Shown here piece after piece: positions 1 through 9,789 of a DNA stretch of 36,895 nt. A program made the position numbers and the translations under genes. Positions within the stretch are counted from its first letter, which is position 1. Each line of letters opens with the position of its first letter. The notes under the pieces are model-generated. The model was not told the origin of the DNA. It did no database searches and was given only the letters and a program-made list of their open reading frames with translations. Source of the DNA: an uncultured Oscillospiraceae bacterium (lineage in GTDB: Bacteria; Bacillota; Clostridia; Oscillospirales; Acutalibacteraceae); contig CASEZK010000037.1 of assembly GCA_949292425.1 (NCBI GenBank), positions 1 to 36,895 of the forward strand, read 5' to 3'.

Positions 1-523
1 TACTGGCACTTTCCATGTCGCATGCTATGGCATTGAATTCGTTTTTTATGTACATAAGTTTTTCTTTGCTGGCTATAAATTGATCTCCTGAAGCTATGAC
101 TCCAGAAAATATTTTATCTTGTTTATTATTCTTGAGGAGACCATTTATAAGTCTTTTTGAGCATGGTAACATGATTATATTTATAGTAGAAATGAATCCT
201 TTTGGGTCTCCCAAAATAGACGTGTCGACATCGTGTTGCACTGCAGAACAGGAAATAGCTATATCTCCGATATTCATTTCTTCCAGTAATCCCCCGGCTA
301 CACCTGTGTTTATTATAAATTCCGGCTTGTATTTTAAAATCATGGTTTGTACACAAACAGCAGAATTTACTTTACCAATGCCGCTTACCGCAGCCACACA
401 ATCTTTGTTTTCAATTTTTCCTATTAAATATGTAATGGTGCTGATGCTTTCTTCCTTCGTTTTAACCATTTTTTCTTTTATTTTCTCAAGTTCTATATCC
501 ATTGCGCAAATAATTCCTATCAT
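1..523 (-). CDS. mtnN: 5'-methylthioadenosine/S-adenosylhomocysteine nucleosidase, truncated at the window edge
   Basis: Cytosolic N-glycosidase that splits adenine from methylthioadenosine and S-adenosylhomocysteine, clearing by-products of SAM use. The 174 visible residues start MIGIICAMDIE, where the second acidic position (Glu11) lines up with catalytic Glu12 of the E. coli enzyme. A GVAGGL stretch and the DMES motif (ribose-binding Met-Glu) follow. The family is about 230 aa, so roughly 55 C-terminal residues, including the catalytic Asp, lie beyond the left edge. The start is the ATG at 521-523, with a G-rich ribosome site about 12 nt upstream. It is 81 nt downstream of lepA and probably the last visible gene of that operon. 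MetK is encoded elsewhere in the window, so both ends of SAM turnover are present. The family call is firm. Confidence 0.9.
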   Translation of the reverse strand, partial: MIGIICAMDIELEKIKEKMVKTKEESISTITYLIGKIENKDCVAAVSGIGKVNSAVCVQTMILKYKPEFIINTGVAGGLLEEMNIGDIAISCSAVQHDVDTSILGDPKGFISTINIIMLPCSKRLINGLLKNNKQDKIFSGVIASGDQFIASKEKLMYIKNEFNAIACDMESAS

Positions 524-604
524 TTTTACTATGACCCCCTTCGTTTTTAGTTTGAGTAAAAGCTAAATATCAAACTTTATCCAAATTTTACATCACTATT
601 AAAT

Positions 605-2413
605 CTATTCATCTAGTTTTAATACAGACATAAACGCGTCCTGTGGAACTTGCACAGTTCCTAGTTGGCGCAATCTTTTTTTACCTTCTTTTTGCTTTTC
701 AAGCAACTTTTTCTTTCGTGTTATATCGCCACCGTAACATTTAGCAAGAACGTCTTTTCTCACAGCTTTTACGGTTTCTCGTGCTATGACTTTCCCACCT
801 ATACAGGCTTGTATAGGAACTTCAAAGAGTTGTCGAGGAATTTTTTCTTTCAACTTTTCTGCCATTTTTCTGCCTCTGGTGTAAGCCTTATCTTTATGTA
901 TTATAAATGACAAAGCGTCGACGACATCTCCGTTTAGCATGATGTCCAATTTAACTAAATCTGATTCTACATATCCCAGCATTTCGTAGTCAAATGAAGC
1001 ATATCCTCGAGTTTTTGACTTTAACGTATCGAAAAAATCATACACAATTTCATTTAAAGGCAACTCGTAATGTATATCCACTCGGTCACCGTCCAAGTAG
1101 TTCATGTCTTTGAAAATGCCGCGCCTGTCTTGGCATAACTCCATGATATTTCCCACATATTCGCTTGGAGCATATATATGAGCTGTAGACATAGGTTCTT
1201 CGGCTTTTGAGATTACCGAAGGGTTTGGGTAGTTTGTTGGGTTATCTATGTAAACGACTTCTCCGTCAGTTTTTGTGATCCTGTAAACTACGCTCGGTGC
1301 AGTAGTTATGATGTCGAAATTATATTCGCGTTCCAGTCTTTCCTGGATTATTTCCATATGTAAAAGGCCAAGAAAGCCGCATCTAAAGCCGAAGCCCAAA
1401 GCAACAGAGGTTTCTGGTTCAAAAGAAAGCGAAGCATCATTTAGTTGAAGTTTTTCGAGAGCTTCTCTTAAGTCTCCGTATTTAGCTCCGTCAACTGGAT
1501 ATATGCCGCAAAAGACCATAGGATTAACGGTTCGATACCCGGGCAAAGCTTCCTTTGCGGGTCTATTCTTCAAAGTGACGGTATCACCAACTCTAGCGTC
1601 ACTTACAGACTTTATGGAAGCCGCAATGTACCCAACTTCTCCTGCAGACAACTTTTCAGCTGGTTCTAGCTCTGTGGCCCTTAAAAAACCGCATTCGGTC
1701 ACAGTGAAGCTCGCTCCAGTTGCCATCAATTTGATCTCATCACCTGTGCAAAGCTCTCCGTCTTTCACTCTAACATATACTATTACACCTTTGTAGCTGT
1801 CGTAATATGAATCGAAAATTAAAGCCTTTAGCGGTGCTGTATCGTCGCCGGTTGGGCATGGAATGAACTTAACAATGCTTTCAAGTACGTCTTTTACATT
1901 TAGACCGGTTTTGGCGGAAACTTGTGGCGCGTGGTCTGACGGAATGCCTATTATATCTTCAATTTCAGCTTTAACCCTTTCGACATCTGCGCTGGGCAAG
2001 TCGATTTTATTTATAACTGGGACGACTTCTAAACCGGCGTCTACCGCGAGGTATGCGTTAGCTAAAGTTTGAGCTTCTACGCCCTGTGAGGCATCCACTA
2101 CCAAAACAGCACCTTCGCACGCAGCAAGCGACCTTGATACTTCATAGTTAAAATCAACATGACCGGGAGTGTCTATCAAATTGAAGACATAATCCTTTCC
2201 GTCTTCAGCCTTATATAGCAGTGTGACGGCGTGTGCTTTTATGGTTATTCCGCGTTCTCTTTCTAGTTCCATATCATCAAGCAATTGGTCTTCCATGTCT
2301 CTTGACGAGACTGACTTTGTGATTTCTAAAATTCTATCGGCCAAAGTGGACTTGCCGTGGTCTATGTGGGCTATTATGCTAAAGTTTCTGATTCGCTCTT
2401 TTGGAAAATTCAA
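605..2413 (-). CDS. lepA: Elongation factor 4 (LepA) back-translocating GTPase
   Basis: Ribosome-associated translational GTPase implicated in back-translocation and initiation-complex quality. At 602 aa it has the normal family length. The G domain shows AHIDHGKST (P-loop, residues 15-23), the switch [10 protein letters not shown] and NKIDL for guanine recognition. The EF-G-like domains follow, then the LepA-specific C-terminal domain ending in a basic stretch ([16 protein letters not shown]). The start is TTG at 2411-2413, preceded by AGAGGTGATACG; upstream homology would run into lgt. Its start overlaps the lgt stop by 4 nt, so the two are translationally coupled. Assignment is secure. Confidence 0.97.
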   Translation of the reverse strand: MNFPKERIRNFSIIAHIDHGKSTLADRILEITKSVSSRDMEDQLLDDMELERERGITIKAHAVTLLYKAEDGKDYVFNLIDTPGHVDFNYEVSRSLAACEGAVLVVDASQGVEAQTLANAYLAVDAGLEVVPVINKIDLPSADVERVKAEIEDIIGIPSDHAPQVSAKTGLNVKDVLESIVKFIPCPTGDDTAPLKALIFDSYYDSYKGVIVYVRVKDGELCTGDEIKLMATGASFTVTECGFLRATELEPAEKLSAGEVGYIAASIKSVSDARVGDTVTLKNRPAKEALPGYRTVNPMVFCGIYPVDGAKYGDLREALEKLQLNDASLSFEPETSVALGFGFRCGFLGLLHMEIIQERLEREYNFDIITTAPSVVYRITKTDGEVVYIDNPTNYPNPSVISKAEEPMSTAHIYAPSEYVGNIMELCQDRRGIFKDMNYLDGDRVDIHYELPLNEIVYDFFDTLKSKTRGYASFDYEMLGYVESDLVKLDIMLNGDVVDALSFIIHKDKAYTRGRKMAEKLKEKIPRQLFEVPIQACIGGKVIARETVKAVRKDVLAKCYGGDITRKKKLLEKQKEGKKRLRQLGTVQVPQDAFMSVLKLDE

Positions 2414-3237
2414 AACGTATCACCTCTAAAATGTAAAATTTTGGGTTTAAAATAATTGTAAATAAGCAGACTAACGCTAGAAATAGCTGCAATAGCTGCT
2501 ATAAGTTGAGATATTTTAAATGGAGTGTTCGGGATAAACAGACTGTCTGTTCGCAATGACTCTATGAAAAAGCGGCCGACTCCGTACCAAAGAGTATACA
2601 ACAAAAACACTTGCCCATCGTATTTTCTCAACTTTAAACTGAACGCATGAATTAAAATAAAGCCTATTAAACACCACGTGGATTCGTACAAAAAACACGG
2701 ATGAACCGGTTGCATGGAAGTATTTTCGCTTACCATGCGGAATATAGAACCTGTAACAGTCCCGAAGGCTTCTTGGTTTGTAAAGTTTCCCCACCTGCCT
2801 ATCGCTTGTCCTATCAAGAAGCCGAGACTTGTTACGTCCAAAATGGCTAAGAAATTTAAATGTTTTATTTTAGAGACTACGAACCCGCCTAGAATTGCCC
2901 AGATTAGCCCGCCGTATATAGCAAGTCCGCCTTCGTTTATGAACAATATTTTAATAGGATTTTTTATGAATGTGTCGCCTGTATAAAAAGCTACGTAATA
3001 AAGCCTGGCACCTGCAATGGCTGTTACAGTTCCCGTTATAATAACGTCAATTAAGGAATCTTGCTCCAAGTTAAATCTTTTAGAGTTTTTGATAACGTAC
3101 AGAAAAGCTAGCAAAAAACCAGTGGAAATCAGAATGCCGTAGTAATAAACCGGAATGTTACAAATTTTAAAAGCTATAGGGGAAATATTGAACTTGAGAT
3201 TTAACCCAGGAAATTCCACATGATAAATTTTTCCCAT
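2410..3237 (-). CDS. lgt: Prolipoprotein diacylglyceryl transferase
   Basis: Inner-membrane enzyme that moves diacylglycerol from phosphatidylglycerol onto the lipobox cysteine of prolipoproteins, the first step of lipoprotein maturation. The 275-aa protein has about seven hydrophobic segments. It carries the family signature [13 protein letters not shown] (about residues 146-158), a GLAIYGG loop and an HPCFLYES motif, all typical of Lgt. The start ATG is preceded by AAGGAG. It lies 9 nt downstream of the ymfH-like gene and overlaps lepA by 4 nt. A likely substrate is the LTGC-containing protein at 34704. Confidence 0.97.
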   Translation of the reverse strand: MGKIYHVEFPGLNLKFNISPIAFKICNIPVYYYGILISTGFLLAFLYVIKNSKRFNLEQDSLIDVIITGTVTAIAGARLYYVAFYTGDTFIKNPIKILFINEGGLAIYGGLIWAILGGFVVSKIKHLNFLAILDVTSLGFLIGQAIGRWGNFTNQEAFGTVTGSIFRMVSENTSMQPVHPCFLYESTWCLIGFILIHAFSLKLRKYDGQVFLLYTLWYGVGRFFIESLRTDSLFIPNTPFKISQLIAAIAAISSVSLLIYNYFKPKILHFRGDTF

Positions 3238-3246
3238 TTTTTCTCC

Positions 3247-4524
3247 TTAAAGTGGTGAAATTACAGATAAGGCGGTATTATCGACGTCTAATTGATGTTT
3301 TAATCTTTCATTAACATCGTTTAAGGTGGTTTTAGCGATACATTCTATAGCCGAAAATAATTCTTTTCCTGAAAATTCGAGTGTGAGCATAGCGTTAGCA
3401 ATATTTTCAGCGCTGTTTAAAAGCGAAACAGTTTTCCCGTAAATGGCTTTTTTAGCAAGTTCGAATTCTTCTTTTTGAATTTTATTTTCATGTAATTTAG
3501 TTACATGCTTTTTTATAATTTCGGCAACCATGTCAGGATCGGAAGACTCACCGGAAAAAATAGAAGCTAAATAGCCAGGCCCTTCAAAGTTTTCGTATCC
3601 AAAAGTTTCATTTATGAGGTTTTTATCGATCAACTCATTGTAAAGCGCGGAGGCCTTGGACGTTAACAAATATAAAATTATATCTGTTTGAGTTGACTCC
3701 TCTATTGTAGGTCTACCCTTAGAGGCATCTTCCTTAAATCCCAGCTGAAAGGCCGGCATAGATACAGGAAACTTTTGTTCTATGCGATTTTTAACAACTT
3801 CATATGGCTCTTGAGGGAAAATATTTTCCGGTATAGTGCCGCTTGTCGGCTTTAATGCATCATCCACAACCTTCAGTACTTCGTTAACCTCGACGTTTCC
3901 GGCAACGCATAAAGCCATATTATTGAGGTTGTAAAAGCTATCGTAGCACTTATATAAATTTTCAGCGTTTATTTTTGAGATAGATTCAATCGTCCCGGCT
4001 ATGTCGTCCTTGACAGGGTGATTATGAAACATAATTTTAAATAAATTGAACATTACGCGCCAAGATGGGTCGTCATCGTACATTTTTATTTCTTGTCCGA
4101 TTATTCCCTGTTCTTTTTGCACAGTTTTCTCCGTAAAATAAGGGGACTGAACAAAGTCTATTAATATTTTTAAAGACTCTTTAAAATTCTCGGTGCAAGA
4201 GAACAAATAGCCTGTCATATCGAAAGAGGTATAGGCGTTTGCGCTGGCGCCAGTTTTAGCATATTTAGAGAAAGCATCGCCATCTTCGCTTTCAAACAGC
4301 TTGTGCTCAAGATAATGTGCTATACCTTTCGGAACTTTCGTTACGCCCTCTTGGCCTAAGAATTTAAATTCAGTATTTATGGACCCAAACTTTGTGCCTA
4401 AAATAGCGTAAGTTGAGCTGTGTCCCTTTTTAGGGTATATATATATTCTCAGCCCGCTCGCATGCTTTAATGTGTAATATTTATCTTTAAGCCTATGACT
4501 TACAATTTCTTCTATTTGGTTCAT
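3247..4524 (-). CDS. M16 family zinc metallopeptidase, YmfH-like (catalytic member)
   Basis: Pitrilysin-superfamily peptidase, 425 aa. It contains the inverted zinc motif HYLEH (HxxEH, about residues 69-73) and the downstream acidic region EQGIIGQEIKMYDD that supplies the third zinc ligand, so it should be active. In Bacillota this type is usually encoded beside a second M16 protein without the motif, and that is the case here: the upstream gene overlaps it by 4 nt (ATG inside the partner's end). By analogy the two form a two-chain peptidase chamber. The natural substrate is not known; roles in processing small exported peptides are reported for related pairs. No signal peptide is seen, so it should act in the cytosol. 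Confidence 0.9.
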   Translation of the reverse strand: MNQIEEIVSHRLKDKYYTLKHASGLRIYIYPKKGHSSTYAILGTKFGSINTEFKFLGQEGVTKVPKGIAHYLEHKLFESEDGDAFSKYAKTGASANAYTSFDMTGYLFSCTENFKESLKILIDFVQSPYFTEKTVQKEQGIIGQEIKMYDDDPSWRVMFNLFKIMFHNHPVKDDIAGTIESISKINAENLYKCYDSFYNLNNMALCVAGNVEVNEVLKVVDDALKPTSGTIPENIFPQEPYEVVKNRIEQKFPVSMPAFQLGFKEDASKGRPTIEESTQTDIILYLLTSKASALYNELIDKNLINETFGYENFEGPGYLASIFSGESSDPDMVAEIIKKHVTKLHENKIQKEEFELAKKAIYGKTVSLLNSAENIANAMLTLEFSGKELFSAIECIAKTTLNDVNERLKHQLDVDNTALSVISPL

Positions 4525-5825
4525 GAGTTTACCTCCATCTGATTTTCATCTTTGCCCTTCAATATATAGACTGTATCTAATGTGATTGATTTAGCCGCAT
4601 CTATTATTTGTTCTTTTTTTACAGAGTTAATTTTACCTATCAATTCATCGATCGTATATTTTGTATTGTGGAAAGTTTGAGATAAATAAAAATTTTCAAT
4701 GCTGCTTAAATAATCGCTGACAGTTCTGAGACCGTTACTCATGCTTCTTTTTATGGAATCAATGTCATCTTGAGTAAAGTTTCCTAATTTTATGTCTTCA
4801 AGTTGATTCAAAATTTCATCTTTGGCTTTAGTGATGTTTTTATTTTCAACACCGCTTTGAACTAACATAATTCCTTTGTTCCTGTCATACCTAGCTGAGC
4901 AATAGTAGCAAAGACTATATTTTTCACGAACGTTCAAAAAGAGCTTAGAATGGGGCGTTGTGCCAAAAAGAGCTACAGCGACTCTCATAGGTACTACCAT
5001 GTCATCGTTTGCGGCCACAGCGGTTCTAAAACCCATTACGAGTTTGCTTTGTGATAGTTCCATCTCATCTACATACTCTTTTACATTGCTAGCTTCCCGG
5101 ATAACTTCTGTACGGCAAGAAGCAGTGCGGTACCTTTGTACCTTGTGAAAAGCCTGTTCAAAGATTTCAATAGCGGAGGTGGCGTCTGCACTGCCAAGTA
5201 GAGTTAATTCGATTTTTGCGGTAGATAATAGTTCTTGCCAAGCGTTAAAGATTTCTTTAGTAGTAAGTTTTTTTACTTGTTCTATAGTTCCGAATCGATT
5301 TATTCCAAATTTTTCGTTTTTACACATTAGTTCTTCGCATCTATTTTTTGCATAAATGCGTTTATCGTTAAACTCAGACTCAATTGTTTCGATCAGCTGT
5401 CTTTTTTCCTGTTCTACAGTATCTTCCGGAAAAGTACCGTTTACCAGCAATGGATCGAAAATCATTTGACAGAACAAATCGATAACTTTATCCGAAATGG
5501 TTTCGTTGTCCAATGAATATTTATCATCGAGGAATGAAGCGGAGATGGTTAAAACTTGCACTTCGCCGAGTTTGCTAACATCCGCATTTATTGAAGCACC
5601 GTAAAGTTCATCCAGCTTCCTGTGAAGGCTTTGTAAGTTTGGATAATTCCTGCATGATTTGCTGAGAATAAACGGCACTATGGCATTTTTAGAGGAGGTT
5701 TCATTTTTTAGTGGAGTAAACAATGTCATAGAGACTCGACCTGTTTTAAACCGGTCTCCTTTTATATTATTGAAATTCACATCTTTTAAAATTTCTTTTT
5801 TTATAAAATTTACAGCCAAAAGCAA
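4521..5825 (-). CDS. M16 family peptidase-like protein, YmfF-like (non-catalytic partner)
   Basis: 434-aa M16-fold protein. I find no HxxEH zinc motif in its N-terminal half; the corresponding region reads around NYPNLQSLHRKLDELYGAS. It is therefore probably the non-catalytic half of a heterodimer with the YmfH-like protein that follows. The R/Y-containing segment expected in C-terminal M16 domains is present (NVREKYSLCYYCSARYD). The start is TTG at 5823-5825, placed by AAGGAG 5 nt upstream. It is the first gene of the ymfF-ymfH-lgt-lepA-mtnN run. A TACAAT-like -10 lies about 35 nt upstream without a convincing -35. Confidence 0.87.
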   Translation of the reverse strand: MLLAVNFIKKEILKDVNFNNIKGDRFKTGRVSMTLFTPLKNETSSKNAIVPFILSKSCRNYPNLQSLHRKLDELYGASINADVSKLGEVQVLTISASFLDDKYSLDNETISDKVIDLFCQMIFDPLLVNGTFPEDTVEQEKRQLIETIESEFNDKRIYAKNRCEELMCKNEKFGINRFGTIEQVKKLTTKEIFNAWQELLSTAKIELTLLGSADATSAIEIFEQAFHKVQRYRTASCRTEVIREASNVKEYVDEMELSQSKLVMGFRTAVAANDDMVVPMRVAVALFGTTPHSKLFLNVREKYSLCYYCSARYDRNKGIMLVQSGVENKNITKAKDEILNQLEDIKLGNFTQDDIDSIKRSMSNGLRTVSDYLSSIENFYLSQTFHNTKYTIDELIGKINSVKKEQIIDAAKSITLDTVYILKGKDENQMEVNS

Positions 5826-5926
5826 TTCAACTCCTTTTTATTTTAATTATATTGTACCACAAATTTACTTTGTATTTCCAAAAATAATAAAATTGATTCA
5901 GGAAAAGAAAATAATTAGCGATATTA

Positions 5927-5955
5927 TTGACCATACTTGAGTTTTAAATTATAAT
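5927..5955 (+). promoter_or_regulatory. Sigma-A-type promoter of asnS
   Basis: TTGACC at 5927-5932, a 17-nt spacer, then a perfect TATAAT at 5950-5955. Transcription would start near 5962, leaving a leader of about 30 nt. That is too short for a T-box, so the synthetase does not seem to be tRNA-controlled here. Confidence 0.75.
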
Positions 5956-5993
5956 AATAGTTAATTTTTAAATGTGAGAAAGGTAGGCATTTT

Positions 5994-7388
5994 ATGAAAA
6001 GAATAGAAGTTTCTAAACTATTTAACGACATTGATAAATTTGTAGGAAGTGAAGTTCATATTTGTGGATGGATCAGAACTATAAGAAACTCGAAGGACTT
6101 GAGTTTTATAGAGCTCAATGATGGCAGTTTCTTTAAATGTGTACAAGTAGTTTGCCTTTCTAATAATATCCAGAATTTTAAAGAAGTTTCAAAGTTAAAT
6201 GTAGGTTCAGCTTTATGTGTTACGGGCGAAGTTATATCTACGCCAGACGCTAAGCAGCCATTTGAAATAAAAGCAACAGAAGTTTTCATAGAGGGCAAAT
6301 CAACGAGTGATTATCCTCTTCAGAAAAAGCGCCATACTTTGGAATATTTAAGGACAATAGCCCACCTCAGACCAAGGTCAAACACCTTTAGTGCGGCATT
6401 TAGAGTTAGGTCTAAAGCAGCGTTTGCTATTCATAAATTTTTCAATGAAAATGGATTTGTTTACGCACACACACCAATTATTACGGGCAGCGACTGTGAA
6501 GGAGCCGGCGAAATGTTTACGGTAACTTCCATGGACTTAAAGGATGTGCCAAAATATGAAAATGGTGAAGTTGATTTTTCAAATGACTTTTTTCAGAAGC
6601 ACACATCGCTCACTGTCTCAGGGCAATTAGAGGGTGAATGTATGGCGATGGCTCTGGGGAAAATATACACTTTTGGGCCCACTTTTCGTGCAGAAAAATC
6701 TTATACACAGAAGCACGCAGCTGAATTTTGGATGATTGAGCCGGAAATAGCTTTTGCAGATTTAAATGAAAATATGGAAATAGCCGAAGCAATGATAAAA
6801 TATGTAATAAAATACGTTTTAGATACATGTCCGGAGGAAATGAAATTTTTCAATCAATTTTATGATAAGGAATTAATAGAACGCTTAACTAAACTAGTTG
6901 AGTCCGATTTTGAGGTTGTAACTTATACCGACGCTGTAGATATTTTAATTAAAAATAATGACAAGTTTGAATATAAAGTTTCGTGGGGAACGGACTTGCA
7001 AACAGAGCATGAAAGATACTTAACGGAACAGATTTATAAGAAGCCTGTTTTTGTAATTAATTACCCGAAAGAGATAAAATCTTTTTATATGCGGGAAAAT
7101 GAAGACGGCAAAACAGTTGCAGCTATGGACCTGTTAGTTCCGGGGATAGGCGAAATCATCGGAGGTAGCCAACGTGAAGAAAGACTGGATAAAATTTTAG
7201 CTAGAATGCAGCAACTTGGTTTGAAGGAAGAAGACTATTGGTGGTACTTAGACTTGAGACGCTACGGAACTGCTACTCACTCAGGGTTTGGGCTCGGCTT
7301 CGAAAGACTTATCATGTACCTAACAGGTATTCAAAATATAAGGGATGTGCTACCGTTCCCTAGAACTACAGGCGTAGCGGAATTTTAA
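5994..7388 (+). CDS. asnS: Asparaginyl-tRNA synthetase
   Basis: Class IIb aminoacyl-tRNA synthetase charging tRNA-Asn in the cytosol; 464 aa, full length. An N-terminal OB-fold anticodon-binding domain (about residues 18-105) precedes the catalytic core. Class II motif 2 is visible as [21 protein letters not shown] and motif 3 as GFGLGFERL near the C-terminus. The ending [14 protein letters not shown] suits AsnRS better than AspRS. The start ATG follows AGAAAGG. It is monocistronic in appearance, with its own promoter upstream and a 239-nt gap downstream holding no recognisable gene or clear hairpin. Confidence 0.96.
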   Translation: MKRIEVSKLFNDIDKFVGSEVHICGWIRTIRNSKDLSFIELNDGSFFKCVQVVCLSNNIQNFKEVSKLNVGSALCVTGEVISTPDAKQPFEIKATEVFIEGKSTSDYPLQKKRHTLEYLRTIAHLRPRSNTFSAAFRVRSKAAFAIHKFFNENGFVYAHTPIITGSDCEGAGEMFTVTSMDLKDVPKYENGEVDFSNDFFQKHTSLTVSGQLEGECMAMALGKIYTFGPTFRAEKSYTQKHAAEFWMIEPEIAFADLNENMEIAEAMIKYVIKYVLDTCPEEMKFFNQFYDKELIERLTKLVESDFEVVTYTDAVDILIKNNDKFEYKVSWGTDLQTEHERYLTEQIYKKPVFVINYPKEIKSFYMRENEDGKTVAAMDLLVPGIGEIIGGSQREERLDKILARMQQLGLKEEDYWWYLDLRRYGTATHSGFGLGFERLIMYLTGIQNIRDVLPFPRTTGVAEF

Positions 7389-7613
7389 TTAAGATTTTTG
7401 CTTTGTCAATATTAAAAATTTAGTTTAATTTCTCACTTATGATGTAATATGTCACTGCACTTTTTTACCATGATAAACTTAAATTTAGTAATGGAGGCTT
7501 CTAAGTAGCTTTTACTACATTTTATGTTTGCACTTGTGAAGTTCTCTTTGAATTTATGTTAAATATTTTCACTAGATGTGGCTAATTATTTGTGAAAACT
7601 AAGTAGATCAAGA

Positions 7614-7630
7614 AAGGAAAGATTAATATT
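7614..7630 (+). promoter_or_regulatory. Ribosome binding site followed by ATT where a start codon is needed
   Basis: AAGGAAAG at 7614-7621 ends 6 nt before ATT (7628-7630). The reading frame is closed by a TAG at 7604-7606. No ATG, GTG or TTG occurs in frame between that stop and a TTG at 7676, which is too far inside the conserved fold to be the start. Confidence 0.55.
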
Positions 7631-8650
7631 AATATAGAACAACTGTTATTTAAGTTAGTTGAACAGCCCGCATTTTTGGGCAAAGAAGAAAATTTAGTTA
7701 AGGTTATCTCTGAAAATTTACCTAAATGTGTAAAAATAAATATAGATAAAAACTCTAATCTCATCGCAACAATGGGAATCGCAAATGCAAAAGAACATAT
7801 CTTATTAGACGCACACTTAGACCAGATCGGGCTAGTAGTTACCAACATCTGTGACGGAGGATTTTTAAAAGTTGCATCATATGGAGGTATGGACCGCAGA
7901 GTATTGTCCGGAACTTTAGTTATGATCAATGGCAAAAGAAACATATGTGGCATAACTTCATGTGTTCCACCACATTTATCTAAAAACAGTGAAAACAAAT
8001 TCTTATCAATTGATGAGCTTCTAGTTGATACAGGACTTAACAGCCAAAAAGTTAATGAATTAGTAAAAGTCGGAGATTACGTAAACTTTTCAAATAAGCC
8101 CTTAAAATTACTTAATAACTCCATCTCTGCGCCGGGACTCGATAATAGAGCAGGTGTTGCTGCTTTAATAAATTGCGCTCATTTGCTGGCAAAAGAGCAC
8201 CTTAACAAGCAAGTAAGTTTTCTTTTCAGCACAGGAGAAGAAGTTTCTGGAGTAGGCGCAAAAACAGCAGCTTTCACAACAGAACCAAGTTCCGCCATTT
8301 CAGTCGATGTTTCTTTCGCTAGTCAACCTAGTGTGCCCAAAGAAAAATGTGGAGAACTTGGAAAAGGACCAATGATAGGTGTTTCTCCGACACTGTCTAA
8401 GGAGATCTCTAGCAAACTTATCGACATTTCTAAAGGCGCTAACATAAATTATCAAGTAGAAATAATGTCAGGAAAAACAGGAACTAACGCAGATTATATA
8501 TCCGTCTCGAAAGGCGGAGTCAAGACAGGGCTAGTCTCTATCCCACTTCGATATATGCATACTCCTGTCGAAGTTATAAATTTAACTGATATAGAAAATA
8601 CAGCAAAACTTTTAGCATTGTACGTTAAAGGGGGCTTGAAGCTTGATTAA
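7628..8650 (+). CDS. M42 family metallopeptidase (glutamyl/tetrahedral aminopeptidase type), first copy
   Basis: Two-metal aminopeptidase of the family that builds large tetrahedral cytosolic assemblies trimming oligopeptides. The metal-ligand set is visible in order: AHLDQIG (His), GLDNRAG (Asp), STGEEVSG (Glu-Glu), SVDVSFA (Asp) and MHTPVEV (His). The conserved N-terminal helix reads NIEQLLFKLVEQPAF and matches the start of the next gene (INLKLLEKLCKTPGI). It lies upstream of the first usual start (TTG 7676). I therefore place initiation at ATT 7628 (340 aa) or ATT 7622, behind a good ribosome site. The end overlaps the second M42 gene by 8 nt. The pair may form a mixed complex or have different specificities. 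Confidence 0.88.
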   Translation: MNIEQLLFKLVEQPAFLGKEENLVKVISENLPKCVKINIDKNSNLIATMGIANAKEHILLDAHLDQIGLVVTNICDGGFLKVASYGGMDRRVLSGTLVMINGKRNICGITSCVPPHLSKNSENKFLSIDELLVDTGLNSQKVNELVKVGDYVNFSNKPLKLLNNSISAPGLDNRAGVAALINCAHLLAKEHLNKQVSFLFSTGEEVSGVGAKTAAFTTEPSSAISVDVSFASQPSVPKEKCGELGKGPMIGVSPTLSKEISSKLIDISKGANINYQVEIMSGKTGTNADYISVSKGGVKTGLVSIPLRYMHTPVEVINLTDIENTAKLLALYVKGGLKLD

Positions 8651-9674
8651 TTTAAAATTACTTGAAAAACTCTGCAAGACACCAGGTATTTCAGGAAATG
8701 AAACCCTCGTTAGGGATACAATAGTTTCAGAAGTAAAAGGTTTTGCAGACAAAATAGAAATAGACACGCTCGGTAATATAATAGTTTTCAAAAGGGGCAA
8801 TAAATCTGCTAAATCGAAGTTAATGATAACAGCACATATGGATGAAGTTGGAAGTATTGTTACAGGCGTAACTCCTGATGGACTTTTAAAATTTGACACA
8901 GTAGGAGGCATTGATGAGAAAGTTCTATTAGGTAAAGGTGTAACAGTCGGAAATGCTAATGTGCCTGGGGTTATCGGAGTTAAGCCGATACATGTTTCAA
9001 ATAACGATGAAAAGCAAAGTGCTGTAAAAGTCGAAAATATGCACATAGATATAGGAGCTAATGGTAAAGATGATGCGATCTCATATGTTTCTTTAGGGGA
9101 TTATATTTGCTTTGATTCTGAGTTTCATGTAGATAACGATATTGTCAAGGCAAAAGCTTTAGATGATAGAGTTGGCTGTTTGATTTTGATTGACTTAATA
9201 AAGCAGCCGTTACCGTTTGACATGTATTTCACTTTCGTAGTACAGGAAGAAGTAGGGCTAAGAGGTAGTACTGTCGCGGCATATGGTGTAGACCCAGATA
9301 AAGCGATAGTTGTGGAAGCCACTACAGCTGCAGATATTTACGGAAATCCTGAAGAAAATAAAGTTTGCAGCTTAAGTGGCGGTGCCGTTGTATCGTTTAT
9401 GGATAAGGCTACAGTTTATAATAGGGAATATTATAACCTTGCTTTTGAACTTTCAAAAAAATATAATATAAAAACTCAGCCAAAATGTGCAGTGGCAGGA
9501 GGCAACGATGCAGGAGCTATACATAAGAGCCGTGGTGGCGTGAAAACCGTTGCTGTGTCTGTACCTTGCAGATACTTACACAGCCCGTATTGCATGGTAA
9601 GCTGTAATGATATTATTGAAACTGAAAATTTAGTGTTAAAATTAGCTGAGTGCTTGGCCGCACATACCGATTAA
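8643..9674 (+). CDS. M42 family metallopeptidase, second copy
   Basis: Paralogue of the preceding gene, 343 aa, translationally coupled to it (8-nt overlap, TTG start at 8643 behind GGGGG at 8630-8634). Metal-binding residues are all present: AHMDEVG, ALDDRVG, VQEEVGLRG, VEATTAAD (Glu where the first copy has Asp, a usual alternative in M42) and RYLHSPY. It should be a cytosolic aminopeptidase. The last residues (AAHTD and the stop) are encoded by the left part of a cloverleaf-like repeat element, so the native C-terminus seems to have been overwritten by that element. Confidence 0.9.
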   Translation: MINLKLLEKLCKTPGISGNETLVRDTIVSEVKGFADKIEIDTLGNIIVFKRGNKSAKSKLMITAHMDEVGSIVTGVTPDGLLKFDTVGGIDEKVLLGKGVTVGNANVPGVIGVKPIHVSNNDEKQSAVKVENMHIDIGANGKDDAISYVSLGDYICFDSEFHVDNDIVKAKALDDRVGCLILIDLIKQPLPFDMYFTFVVQEEVGLRGSTVAAYGVDPDKAIVVEATTAADIYGNPEENKVCSLSGGAVVSFMDKATVYNREYYNLAFELSKKYNIKTQPKCAVAGGNDAGAIHKSRGGVKTVAVSVPCRYLHSPYCMVSCNDIIETENLVLKLAECLAAHTD

Positions 9675-9741
9675 AAATCGGTATGTGAAAATATCATTGA
9701 TATTTTCACAGCGCACAAGAATTTCTTGTGCGCGTGCGACC
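9656..9741. repeat. Cloverleaf-like palindromic element, copy A
   Basis: Three hairpins in direct succession inside an outer stem. Hairpin 1 is 9661-9687 (12 bp, loop AAA), hairpin 2 is 9684-9710 (12 bp, loop ATT) and hairpin 3 is 9711-9733 (10 bp, loop ATT). Outer arms GGCCGCAC (9656-9663) and GTGCGACC (9734-9741) pair with one C-A mismatch, which becomes a G-U wobble on the minus strand. Hairpins 1 and 2 share TGTG. No T-run follows, so it is not a standard terminator. It starts inside the end of the second M42 gene and ends 48 nt before the next start. Confidence 0.8.
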
Positions 9742-9789
9742 CTTTGCCTTTAAAATTAGCTGTAAGTGAAAAGGAGCGTACCAAAATTT

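Noticed and set aside
5956..5993. T-box leader for asnS
   Set aside because: The promoter leaves only about 30 nt before the start codon.
7389..7603. Small gene in the asnS-M42 gap (GGAGGC near 7493)
   Set aside because: No start codon stands at a useful distance and no frame has protein-like composition.
9766..9789. GTG 9766 as the start of the gamma-lyase-like gene
   Set aside because: It lies before and over its own ribosome site; ATG 9790 matches the family N-terminus.
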